From a virus: a DNA stretch of 64,000 bases. Below are positions 16,632 to 24,937 of the stretch, piece by piece. The notes below the pieces were generated by a model. That model was not told where the DNA came from, did no database searches, and saw only the letters and a list, made by a program, of their open reading frames with translations. Numbering within the stretch: position 1 is the first letter of the stretch; the number at the start of each line of letters is the position of its first letter. The stretch lies in IMG/VR virus record IMGVR_UViG_3300043122_000207, positions 124,001 to 188,000 of that record, one strand, 5' to 3'. Position numbers and translations under genes: made by a program.

Positions 16632-18629
16632 ATGGAGTTCAGTAAAAAGATTAGAGGTATGGTTGCAAATGCTAGACAAGAACCTGAAGACAAATTAGAA
16701 GAATATTCTGGTAAAGGTAATACAGTTCCTTTTGCAGGGAAGGTGATGCCCAATAGGGGCATCATGCATTCAGCCGCTTTAGACCAATTTGTAGAACCAA
16801 TCGATGGTGATATACCACAATGTAATACAGTATATGCTAACGATATTTTTCGTTCTACAGAGCAACTATTTGCTAAAGATGATATGGAAATACTTCATAT
16901 TATACCAAAAGTTATTGCTGGTAAAGAGACATGTGTTAAAGCATATATTCTGAAAGATAAAGATGATAAAATTCATCTACACATTAATCCTGGTTTTAAA
17001 GAAACAAATGAATCTTACGGTTTCAGGGTTGACTCATCATTAGATGAAAAAGAAGTGGGTGACAAATTATCTAGTGAAGACACAATAATGAGACCACATG
17101 CCTTTGATAAGAACGGCATTTATAAAGGTGGAATAAATGCAAACACAATATACATGACAGCTTGGGAAACAGTTGAAGATGCATTTTTGGCTTCAGAGAG
17201 TTTCATGAAAAAAGCTGCCAACTATAAAGTTTTCCACTATAAAGATGAATTTGATTTAGACAATGCAGTTATTAAAAATTTATATGGGGATATGAATAAT
17301 TACAAACCATTCCCTATGATTGGTGAAAAGATACAAGATAATCCAGATAATAAATATGCTAATACAGCTGGTTTCTTATTATCTTATTCCACCAATGCAT
17401 CAAATGAAACTTTTCTGCGTTCCAATGAGAATCTGATGAAGATATCACAGGACGACACATTTAAAAAATATCCTGATGGTTCTGTTATAGTGGATATAAC
17501 AGTTAGACAAGCTAGAGGTCAAGAATGTAAATCTGAATTTCTAAAAGGTTTGATTGATGACAATAGGGAATTCGAATTAGAAATATATGATTTATTAAAT
17601 GAATACAAAGATGAAGGGTACGAGTTTTCAATCGATACCGAAGACCAGTATTTAAAATACCAGTATATTTATGAGAGGATAGCACCCAATGATGAACCAT
17701 ACACATTTAGAAGAGGTAAACACGGGTATGTTCCTTCTAATAAAATTTTGATTGATATTAAAATGGTTAAAATAAATATACCATTTACTGGTCAGAAATT
17801 CACAGGACAACATGGAAACAAAGGTGTTTGTTCGGTTGTTGTCCCTGATAAGGATGGAGATCTAAGGGATATGAAATGTGCAGGAGTTTTTAAAGATGGT
17901 ACAATAAAAACAGAAGATGGTAGAAATGTTGATTTTGTTATGTCAACAGCTGGTGTGATATCTCGTGCTAACCCGGGACAGTTGGATGTTAGAACCATAA
18001 ATCAAATGTCATATAAGGTGGTTAAACATTTAAAAGATAACGACGATGAATACTCTGTTGCTGATAAATTAGATATCATAATGATGTTTGTTAAAATATT
18101 TTCTGATAAGCAAGTTGAAGCTTATGAAGAATTAGTAGAAGAGTTTGGTCCGGAGCATTTTCTAGATTATATCTATGAAGAAGGTATACTTTGGAATTTA
18201 AAACCATTCTCTCATGGTATTACTGCAAACACTTATTTTATTGCGACAGAGTTTATGGATGAGGTTGGAATTGATTATGGTGATTTTGGTAAAGACTGGG
18301 TTTTGGTTGATGGTGAAAAAAGATTTAAAGCTGAGAATGCATCCATGTATATTTATCTTTTAAAACAGGATGCTCTAAAAAATATGTCAATAAGAACCAG
18401 GGGTGCCTATAATCAAAAAGACTCACCAACGAAAACTGAAAGTAAGAAAAAGCATACAGAAAAATATAGTAGTACACCCATAAAACAATCTTCAGATGAT
18501 ATGTTTTTATTGATGGGTATGCTTGAACCGGAAACTGTTAAGGGGATATTTTCAACTTCTGATTCATCGATAGTGGAAACACTAGAAGCACATCTTTCAA
18601 TAATGGGTGTTGAATTATCTAAGGATTAA
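16632..18629 (+). CDS. RNA polymerase beta subunit, C-terminal half
   Basis: 665 residues from ATG 16632 after AAGGAG. Near residue 40 the segment NRGIMHSAALDQFVEP matches the region of RpoB following the rifampicin pocket. Near 386 GQKFTGQHGNKG matches the universal KxxGRHGNKG loop whose lysines contact RNA and nucleotide. Near 430-445 VDFVMSTAGVISRANPGQ matches the DxVLNPxGVPSRMNxGQ motif. Split multisubunit RNA polymerases of this kind are known from phiKZ- and AR9-type jumbo phages. The N-terminal half is encoded separately at 20690, downstream instead of upstream. No beta' gene with a DFDGD motif is present in this window. Confidence 0.9.
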   Translation: MEFSKKIRGMVANARQEPEDKLEEYSGKGNTVPFAGKVMPNRGIMHSAALDQFVEPIDGDIPQCNTVYANDIFRSTEQLFAKDDMEILHIIPKVIAGKETCVKAYILKDKDDKIHLHINPGFKETNESYGFRVDSSLDEKEVGDKLSSEDTIMRPHAFDKNGIYKGGINANTIYMTAWETVEDAFLASESFMKKAANYKVFHYKDEFDLDNAVIKNLYGDMNNYKPFPMIGEKIQDNPDNKYANTAGFLLSYSTNASNETFLRSNENLMKISQDDTFKKYPDGSVIVDITVRQARGQECKSEFLKGLIDDNREFELEIYDLLNEYKDEGYEFSIDTEDQYLKYQYIYERIAPNDEPYTFRRGKHGYVPSNKILIDIKMVKINIPFTGQKFTGQHGNKGVCSVVVPDKDGDLRDMKCAGVFKDGTIKTEDGRNVDFVMSTAGVISRANPGQLDVRTINQMSYKVVKHLKDNDDEYSVADKLDIIMMFVKIFSDKQVEAYEELVEEFGPEHFLDYIYEEGILWNLKPFSHGITANTYFIATEFMDEVGIDYGDFGKDWVLVDGEKRFKAENASMYIYLLKQDALKNMSIRTRGAYNQKDSPTKTESKKKHTEKYSSTPIKQSSDDMFLLMGMLEPETVKGIFSTSDSSIVETLEAHLSIMGVELSKD

Positions 18630-18650
18630 AATCATAAATGATTTATGATT
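18630..18650. promoter_or_regulatory. 21-bp palindrome touching a promoter motif
   Basis: AATCATAAAT and ATTTATGATT flank a central G. The palindrome starts right after the stop codon at 18629 and overlaps the first four bases of promoter copy 3. It could be a repressor site or an RNA hairpin insulating the downstream transcript. There is no T-run for termination. Confidence 0.5.
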
Positions 18651-18669
18651 ATATATTATTAGAGTGAAG
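18647..18669 (+). promoter_or_regulatory. Phage promoter-like motif, copy 3
   Basis: GATTATATATTAT at 18647-18659, six bases, then GAAG at 18666. The G lies 46 bases before the start codon at 18712. Confidence 0.75.
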
Positions 18670-18711
18670 CAAGTTGAATATTAAAAAATATTTTAAAAGG
18701 AGATGTTAAGT

Positions 18712-19353
18712 ATGAGTTTAGTTATTAAGAATTTGGTGAAAAGCTTAAACGTTGATGAGAAGAATGGTAATGTTTATCTCGCAGATGGTAATGGTAAAGG
18801 CAATAGTCAAGAGGGTGACAAGTTTGTGAATGTTGTTAAAGGAACAACATATCCAATTGAGGGTTTAACTTTTATCGAGGGTAGCGATGATAATTACATG
18901 ATTCCTGATGATATGTCTGGTATGTATTTGGGTAAAGGTAACAAAGTAACAGGTTTACCTGATGATGATTATCTTATCGGTAATTGGAAGCTGGCATCAG
19001 TAAATCCTAAACACTATGAAAGAAATACCAGAAGTACAGCTGGGGGAAGAAGTAGTGGTGGAAGAAAACCTAAGGTTACTATCAAAGAAAAGTTTAAAAG
19101 AAGTAAATCAGATAGTAGACCGACCGATGCTATTAAAGCGACACTGAATAGTATTATTCCATACGAAACTAATGATCTCACAAAAGGTGAGACAAAAGAT
19201 TTAGAAAACATCGTGAATAATGTAGAGAAGAACACAGCATCTTATGATGACATGTTCTACTTATTAGATATTCTCGGTATTCGTAATGAGGTTGTTATTG
19301 GAGGTAAAAACCCTAATGGTGTATCCATGGGGAAAATTTATGTCAGAGTATAA
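18712..19353 (+). CDS. Paralog A of a small protein pair
   Basis: 213 residues. The start at ATG 18712 is chosen because ATG 18703 lies on the ribosome site and because MSLVIKN then aligns with MSLIIKD of the next gene. The N-terminal about 85 residues end with GNKVTGLPDDDYLIGNW, shared in pattern with the paralog. A Ser/Gly/Arg-rich linker (about 103-125) leads to a helical C-terminal domain. Function unknown. It has its own promoter motif, which points to early or strong expression. Confidence 0.6.
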   Translation: MSLVIKNLVKSLNVDEKNGNVYLADGNGKGNSQEGDKFVNVVKGTTYPIEGLTFIEGSDDNYMIPDDMSGMYLGKGNKVTGLPDDDYLIGNWKLASVNPKHYERNTRSTAGGRSSGGRKPKVTIKEKFKRSKSDSRPTDAIKATLNSIIPYETNDLTKGETKDLENIVNNVEKNTASYDDMFYLLDILGIRNEVVIGGKNPNGVSMGKIYVRV

Positions 19354-19375
19354 TTAAAAAAAGGGGGTCTTTGTT

Positions 19376-19981
19376 ATGTCATTGATAATCAAGGATATAA
19401 ATAGATGTATTGTTGGAAAAAATAAATTTAATTTAGTCTATACAAAAGATAATGATGCAGCAGGGATTAAAGAAGACCTCCTGTTAAATACAAGGACAGA
19501 ACAAATTAAATCAAAAGATGAGATGACTTGTATTTATACAGAAGATGGGGATTGTTACTTATTCCCAAAGGATGAAGAAAAAAAATATATATCTAAAAAG
19601 GGTAAGGTTTCGCGATTACCAAAAGACGTATATTTGATTGATAATTGGCTCAGGACATCATCATCGGACACTGATATATTAAAGATGGTTGGTGATGATT
19701 ATGTTATTACAGAAAAATTCCATCCAGCCGGTGGTGATGATGAGCTAACACTTCTAGCAAAAAATGTTATGAATCAGGTTATTCCAATAGTTATAAAAAT
19801 ACAGGGTAAATCTGATAAGACATGGCTTGATGCTAGAATGAAAGAAATAGAAAAGAATTCAATTTCGGCAAAGATGTTTCTGCAACTTTGTCAGACTTTG
19901 AATCTTCATGTCGACATGAGGGTTTATAGAGAAGAATTTGAAGGGGAAGAATTCATTGAGCAGAAAAGAAAATTAATTTAA
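19376..19981 (+). CDS. Paralog B of a small protein pair
   Basis: 201 residues with a GGGGG-type site. MSLIIKDINR at the start and GKVSRLPKDVYLIDNW near residue 80-95 match paralog A, as does the C-terminal helical part (LLAKNVMNQVIPIVIKI against IKATLNSIIPYE). It lacks the basic linker seen in paralog A. The pair probably arose by tandem duplication. Function is not recognised. Confidence 0.6.
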   Translation: MSLIIKDINRCIVGKNKFNLVYTKDNDAAGIKEDLLLNTRTEQIKSKDEMTCIYTEDGDCYLFPKDEEKKYISKKGKVSRLPKDVYLIDNWLRTSSSDTDILKMVGDDYVITEKFHPAGGDDELTLLAKNVMNQVIPIVIKIQGKSDKTWLDARMKEIEKNSISAKMFLQLCQTLNLHVDMRVYREEFEGEEFIEQKRKLI

Positions 19982-19994
19982 AGGAGATGGTAAA

Positions 19995-20618
19995 ATGAAT
20001 GGAAATAGAAATCAGATATTCAATGACATTATTGATGCGATGGAATACCACATCGATAATAATTTATCGGGCGGTGTGATAAGCAATGATCGAATGGAAG
20101 AGATTAATATGATGCTCTTCAATCACTTAGCCAAAGGATCCAATAACCGAGATAGACAATTGGTTATTAATCGAAAGGTTAGAGGAAGAAGAGGTGAATC
20201 TGATAAAGATTTTAAGCTGAGGTTGAGGGTTGACGTTGATGAAAGTCTGCGTTCCCGTAGACCACATGTTGATAGGTCAAGGATTGCTGAAAGAGAATCC
20301 AATGACCTCAGAGAGGTATTTGAAAGATACACAATGAGTGTTTCAGAAATGGACAATAAAAGAGACATTGTTCAGCTCTATGTTAATACTTACATGTGTA
20401 TCGAAGATGGGTTTGCGGATATGTTTGAAGAACTATTCCAAGATGGGAAGATGTCAGACCCAGGGTATCTCGATATGATTGCCAGTGGTGAAGTGTTCTA
20501 TGAGTATGGTGGTTTTAGAATATTCCCAATGGCGAATGAATCGACATGGTCTTTAAGTTATGAAACTACACCATTAATTTCAACTGGAATCAAAAATGAT
20601 TTTGGTTGGAATAATTAG
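19995..20618 (+). CDS. Unrecognised Arg-rich protein
   Basis: 207 residues, AAAGGAGATGG site, 13 bases after paralog B. The middle (about 50-105) is rich in Arg/Asp (RKVRGRRGESDKDFKLRLR and RSRRPHVDRSRIAERES), the C-terminal half globular and aromatic. Codon use resembles the well-expressed gene at 10849. The transcript ends at a clear terminator, so 18712-20618 form one three-gene unit. No family was recognised. Confidence 0.55.
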   Translation: MNGNRNQIFNDIIDAMEYHIDNNLSGGVISNDRMEEINMMLFNHLAKGSNNRDRQLVINRKVRGRRGESDKDFKLRLRVDVDESLRSRRPHVDRSRIAERESNDLREVFERYTMSVSEMDNKRDIVQLYVNTYMCIEDGFADMFEELFQDGKMSDPGYLDMIASGEVFYEYGGFRIFPMANESTWSLSYETTPLISTGIKNDFGWNN

Positions 20619-20630
20619 TGTGGTGTATAA

Positions 20631-20661
20631 AATAGCGGTTGTTATGGCCGCTATTTTTTTC
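20631..20661 (+). terminator. Rho-independent terminator
   Basis: AATAGCGG and CCGCTATT pair around a nine-base loop and run into a T-rich stretch. It closes the unit 18712-20618. Confidence 0.85.
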
Positions 20662-20689
20662 TTTAATATAGAAAAAGGGAGATGATATT

Positions 20690-22111
20690 GTGGCAAGCGA
20701 TATGACCAATAGACTATATGAGTTGATGCAAGAAAAGATTGTAAACGATTCTATATTGGATCCTGAATTAAGGGATATGATACCAGTCGTAATTGAGACA
20801 TTAAAGAAACTACCAAAGTTAACAATGGTGGGGTATAGGAAAGAAAGAATAAATCCTAGAAAACAATTTGAAATCGAAATGGAAGATTCAATAATCAAGA
20901 AAACAAACAATACAAAAAGAAATAATGTTGAGTATTCCATTGACTTAGAAGAAAGCAAAGTGGATATTTTAAGATGTTATTTTATAATAACACCAGAGAT
21001 TATTTCTGACTCTAAAAAAGATGTCGCAATTACAAATACCAAATATAAGCTTCTCAGAGTTATGGATAGGTTGGATGAAGTTTTTGAAAGTGAACTTTTA
21101 ACCGAGTTATTAGAGAGTAAAGATAGAGTATCAACTGAAAATGTGGATCCTGAAAACGAAGATGTAAATATGGTATTAGAAGTTCCATTTTTAGTGCCGA
21201 GGTTAGTTGATGGGCAATATTTTCTATTAAACAACAGAAGATTTTTCTCTGCTTTCTATTTACAAAGAGAAGCTAGGGTTACCAATGAAGGGAAACTGGA
21301 GATAGTGAATATTAACCCTGGTGCGTATAATGGGGAAGATGAAATACTTTCTTATATCTATCTCACAGATGAAGAATCAGAAGAAGAAGTTATAGAATAT
21401 TATTTCTTCGGTAATAAGCTGAATCCTTTTTGTTTCTTACCAAACAATATAAAACTCCATAAAATGTTTCCCGAGTATTTTTCATATAGAGCAAGGGTTT
21501 ATAATGATAAAAGGAATAAAATAGAACCCGAAACTAAAGAAGGAAAAATACTTTTGAGAACATACAATAAATGGAGAAACGAGGATAGGGCTAAGTTTAG
21601 AAGGGCTAGAAAGAAATCTTTAGAAGGTGATGAAGAAAACGATTATGTTTATAAGTTGATCAGTAAAATAAATCCCGATGAGATAGTGGATGCAATAAAT
21701 GCTGTTTTGAATCCGGGTGACCAAATTATAATGTTTGATATCCATAAATCTTTAAGGAAGTTTTTAAAGATTAATATAATAGATTCATTCCCTGGCTTTA
21801 GAAAAAGACAGCAACCTAGCATGGTAAAGAAAAGATATAGGATAAATCCTGAAACCGTAGTAATGATAATGAAAATGAAAAAACAATATACATCAACTGT
21901 GGTTCAGGCAGCTAACACTATAGATTTATTTCCTAGGTTCACTTATATTTCTGAAATGGAAAGTGGTTCTAAAATAAAAGATAAGAACTTACGAAAATTC
22001 AGAAAAAAACATGTCGGTTTAATTGACCCTATAGCCACATCCACATCTGAGAATTTGGGTTTATCTGGTGGTATGGTTTTTTCTGTTCCAGATAAACATA
22101 TAATGAGGTAG
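20690..22111 (+). CDS. RNA polymerase beta subunit, N-terminal half
   Basis: 473 residues starting at GTG 20690 after GGGAG. Around residue 165-190 the segment VPFLVPRLVDGQYFLLNNRRFF matches the beta protrusion/lobe region with its conserved FIING-E-R motif. At the C-terminus KHVGLIDPIATSTSENLGLSGG matches the CPIETPEGPNIGL motif near the rifampicin pocket. The protein ends about where the C-terminal half at 16632 begins in sequence terms, so the two together equal one beta subunit of about 1,140 residues. Gene order is reversed relative to protein order, with three unrelated genes between. This is the architecture of jumbo-phage RNA polymerases. Confidence 0.85.
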   Translation: MASDMTNRLYELMQEKIVNDSILDPELRDMIPVVIETLKKLPKLTMVGYRKERINPRKQFEIEMEDSIIKKTNNTKRNNVEYSIDLEESKVDILRCYFIITPEIISDSKKDVAITNTKYKLLRVMDRLDEVFESELLTELLESKDRVSTENVDPENEDVNMVLEVPFLVPRLVDGQYFLLNNRRFFSAFYLQREARVTNEGKLEIVNINPGAYNGEDEILSYIYLTDEESEEEVIEYYFFGNKLNPFCFLPNNIKLHKMFPEYFSYRARVYNDKRNKIEPETKEGKILLRTYNKWRNEDRAKFRRARKKSLEGDEENDYVYKLISKINPDEIVDAINAVLNPGDQIIMFDIHKSLRKFLKINIIDSFPGFRKRQQPSMVKKRYRINPETVVMIMKMKKQYTSTVVQAANTIDLFPRFTYISEMESGSKIKDKNLRKFRKKHVGLIDPIATSTSENLGLSGGMVFSVPDKHIMR

Positions 22112-22120
22112 GTGATTAAA

Positions 22121-22186
22121 ATGAACTCAACATTCTATTACCTATATTTAGATTGGGATGGGAGTGTATGGTTGAGTAACTTTTAA
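22121..22186 (+). CDS. Possible 21-residue peptide
   Basis: ATG at 22121 has a GAGGTAGGTG site overlapping the end of the beta N-half gene and reads an aromatic-rich peptide (MNSTFYYLYLDWDGSVWLSNF). It ends four bases before a terminator. Position and ribosome site favour a real microprotein or leader; the family is unknown. Confidence 0.45.
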   Translation: MNSTFYYLYLDWDGSVWLSNF

Positions 22187-22191
22187 TTAAA

Positions 22192-22225
22192 AGCGACCCT
22201 TTATTGGGTCGTTTTATTTTTTTAT
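22192..22225 (+). terminator. Rho-independent terminator
   Basis: CGACCC (22194-22199) and GGGTCG (22206-22211) pair around TTTATT and are followed by TTTTATTTTTTT. It closes the beta N-half unit. Confidence 0.85.
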
Positions 22226-22275
22226 TATCAAAAACAATTCTTTAGGATATATACAAACCAAAGGGTGTGGAAATT

Positions 22276-24870
22276 ATGTGGCTTAGATATATAAGGTTAG
22301 AAAACTATACTTTTTTTAATTCGGGCATGGATAAAAATGTGGTGGAAATGGAATTTGATAAAGAGGATGATATTGTAGTTATAAGTGGTGATAATGGGTC
22401 TGGTAAAACAACATTCACTAAACTTGCTCACAGTCCTTTACCGAAGATAGATAATAACTATGGTATAATTAAAAATCATGCTGGTAAAAAAATTCAAATA
22501 TACGTTGATGAAAAAAATGACAGAGAAATAGAAGTTATCCATAACTTCAATCCTAAAAAGGATACACATTCATGTGATTCTTTTATGAACATTATAGAAG
22601 ACGGGGAGAAAAAGGAACTAAACAATAATGGCAGTGTTAGGTCTTTTTATGATCTTGTAGAGGAGTATTTTGGTATAACAAGAAACAATGAAGATGTTTT
22701 ATATACGGCTGTTAAGGAATTGGGTTTAGTGACTAAGACAGCAGCTGAAAGAAGAGAGTATGTTAAAGGATTTATAAATGGTCTTGAAGAAATAGATGAT
22801 AGGTATAAGGTAGTTAATGAAAAATACTCTATAATAAAAAAAGAGCTTAAAGCTAATGAGATTAAATTAAAAAAATATCCAGATAGTGACGAGATGAAAT
22901 CAGAGATAAAAGAAATGAAAAAAATGGTTACTATCAAAAAATCTGAATTAAAAAATATCCATAAAAAGATGGGTACTATAGAAAATATATCTGAAGACGA
23001 GTTAAAAGAAATAAAAGAAACAAAAAAGAAATATCAAAAGGATATATCTGATGCAAAAGAGGCTATAAAGATATTGGGAAAATTGGATTCAAATAAATCT
23101 TTAAAATATAATGAAGATGAATATAAAGGATATCTCAAAAGAAATAAAAAGAAACTTAAAGATATTGAAGAAGAAATAAAATCAAAAAATAAAGCTCTTA
23201 TAAATTTAAAGAAAGACTCGAAGGGTTTGGTTAAATTAAAAGAGGATAGACAATACGTTGAGTCTTTAGGTGAGAGATTAAACGAAGTTGATGACGAGAT
23301 AAAGGGTATCAAAACAGATTATACTTATGAGGAATACTCTGAGATTAAAACCTTTATTAATAATGTCATCACATCCTTAGATATGTTATCTAATAATATT
23401 ATTGAGATTGGTTCATTAAAAAGAGATTTAAAAAAAGAATTGGAAAAAAATAAAAAAGATATTGAAGATTTGACTAAAGAACAAAATGAAATCAAAAAGA
23501 ATATGGAGTCTATATCTGGTTCCTATGGTGGTTTTTTTGATGAAAATATAAAACCACATCCTAAGTGTGAATTTGAAAGTTGTGATTTAAGACAGGCTTT
23601 TAATGGATACATCACCAATATGGATGAAATAAATGAGTTGTCTACCAAACTTAATTTGATTTCTGAGAAGATAGAAAACATTGAAGAAGAAACACAAATT
23701 ATAAATAATGATCTTCAGTGGAAAGAAAGATATGATAGATTAGTTTCAGAGCTAGAAGATAGAGATACATTATTAAAAAAGGATGAAGATTTAAAAAATC
23801 TAACAAAAGACAAAATTTTTAATACTTTAAAAATAGGGAAATATTCTCAATTAGAAAATAAGATCTCTGTAAAATTTGATAAGTTAGATAAGTATTTTAA
23901 ATATTTGGATGATAAAAAAAGATATGAGTCTTTTAATTCTGTTTCTGAAAAGGAGAATGATCTTTTAGATAGGTATGAAAAAGAAAAGGAAAAGATTTTA
24001 GAAAAAAGAGAAGAATTAAATGAGAAGAAAAAAGAAATAGAAAAGAAGGTAAAAAAATATAAAGATAAAATAGATAAATTATCTATTGGTTTTAATAATA
24101 ATCTGGTAGAGAATTTAAATATGGAGTCTTTAAAAGAAATAATAAAAGAGCGAGAACTGTCATTGGAAAAATTGGATAAACAGTTAGAAGAAATCCAAAA
24201 GAAAATAGAGAGTAAAAAAGCTTTAGAAAAAAATGAGAAAACTATCAATGAAGAACTGAAGACATATGAAAAAAGAGTAGAAAAACTCAATGAAGATTTA
24301 ACCATTATGAAACATCTGGAGAAAGAATTCGTTCGATTAAATAAAGAAGAAAAGATAACTTATGCTATAAGAGAAACACTTAGAATACATTTACCTATAA
24401 CTTTAATTGATTCTTTTCTTGAAAGTGTAAAGCTATATGCTAATAAGTTTTTGAAAGATGCTAATTTAGAATATAGGGTTTCTGATTTTGAGATATCAGA
24501 AAACACATTTAGGATTGAATCTATGAAAAAAAATCATATTTATACCGATGTTTCAAATATGAGTGACGGCGAAACATGTTTTATGTCTTTAGCAATATCG
24601 TTTGCCATACAGGTTGTTTTAGATTCATTAAACAATTATAAAATTGTGGCTTTAGATGAAATGGACTCTCTTTTAAAAGATTCAAGAAAGAAAAAATATA
24701 TGGATATAGTTATGTCTCAGTTTTCTAACTTCGATTTGTCACAGATGTTTATTGTGACACATAATGAGTATTTTAATGATTTAAATAATGTATCCCATAT
24801 ATGTCTTAAGGATTCGACTGTAGATAAATTTGATAAATCAAAGAAGATAATTTACCATTATGACGATTGA
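22276..24870 (+). CDS. gp46/SbcC/Rad50-type recombination ATPase
   Basis: 864 residues from ATG 22276; GTG 22267 is too close to the site. The start WLRYIRLENYTFF is typical. Walker A is SGDNGSGKTT near 37-46. Two long coiled coils flank a central HPKCEFESC segment near 430-440, a possible metal hook with four residues between the cysteines instead of the usual two. The C-terminal ABC signature is MSDGE, followed by Walker B KIVALDEMDSLL. With a gp47/Mre11 nuclease these ATPases resect DNA ends to load UvsX. A metallophosphoesterase that might be the partner is on the minus strand at 28408, but the pairing is uncertain. Confidence 0.85.
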   Translation: MWLRYIRLENYTFFNSGMDKNVVEMEFDKEDDIVVISGDNGSGKTTFTKLAHSPLPKIDNNYGIIKNHAGKKIQIYVDEKNDREIEVIHNFNPKKDTHSCDSFMNIIEDGEKKELNNNGSVRSFYDLVEEYFGITRNNEDVLYTAVKELGLVTKTAAERREYVKGFINGLEEIDDRYKVVNEKYSIIKKELKANEIKLKKYPDSDEMKSEIKEMKKMVTIKKSELKNIHKKMGTIENISEDELKEIKETKKKYQKDISDAKEAIKILGKLDSNKSLKYNEDEYKGYLKRNKKKLKDIEEEIKSKNKALINLKKDSKGLVKLKEDRQYVESLGERLNEVDDEIKGIKTDYTYEEYSEIKTFINNVITSLDMLSNNIIEIGSLKRDLKKELEKNKKDIEDLTKEQNEIKKNMESISGSYGGFFDENIKPHPKCEFESCDLRQAFNGYITNMDEINELSTKLNLISEKIENIEEETQIINNDLQWKERYDRLVSELEDRDTLLKKDEDLKNLTKDKIFNTLKIGKYSQLENKISVKFDKLDKYFKYLDDKKRYESFNSVSEKENDLLDRYEKEKEKILEKREELNEKKKEIEKKVKKYKDKIDKLSIGFNNNLVENLNMESLKEIIKERELSLEKLDKQLEEIQKKIESKKALEKNEKTINEELKTYEKRVEKLNEDLTIMKHLEKEFVRLNKEEKITYAIRETLRIHLPITLIDSFLESVKLYANKFLKDANLEYRVSDFEISENTFRIESMKKNHIYTDVSNMSDGETCFMSLAISFAIQVVLDSLNNYKIVALDEMDSLLKDSRKKKYMDIVMSQFSNFDLSQMFIVTHNEYFNDLNNVSHICLKDSTVDKFDKSKKIIYHYDD

Positions 24871-24877
24871 GTTCTAT

Positions 24878-24900
24878 GATTATATATTATATATGCGAAA
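24878..24900 (+). promoter_or_regulatory. Phage promoter-like motif, copy 4
   Basis: GATTATATATTAT at 24878-24890, six bases, then GAAA at 24897, 41 bases before the start codon at 24938. Confidence 0.75.
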
Positions 24901-24937
24901 TGAAAAAATTATTTAATCAATATAAGGAGTTGATTTT

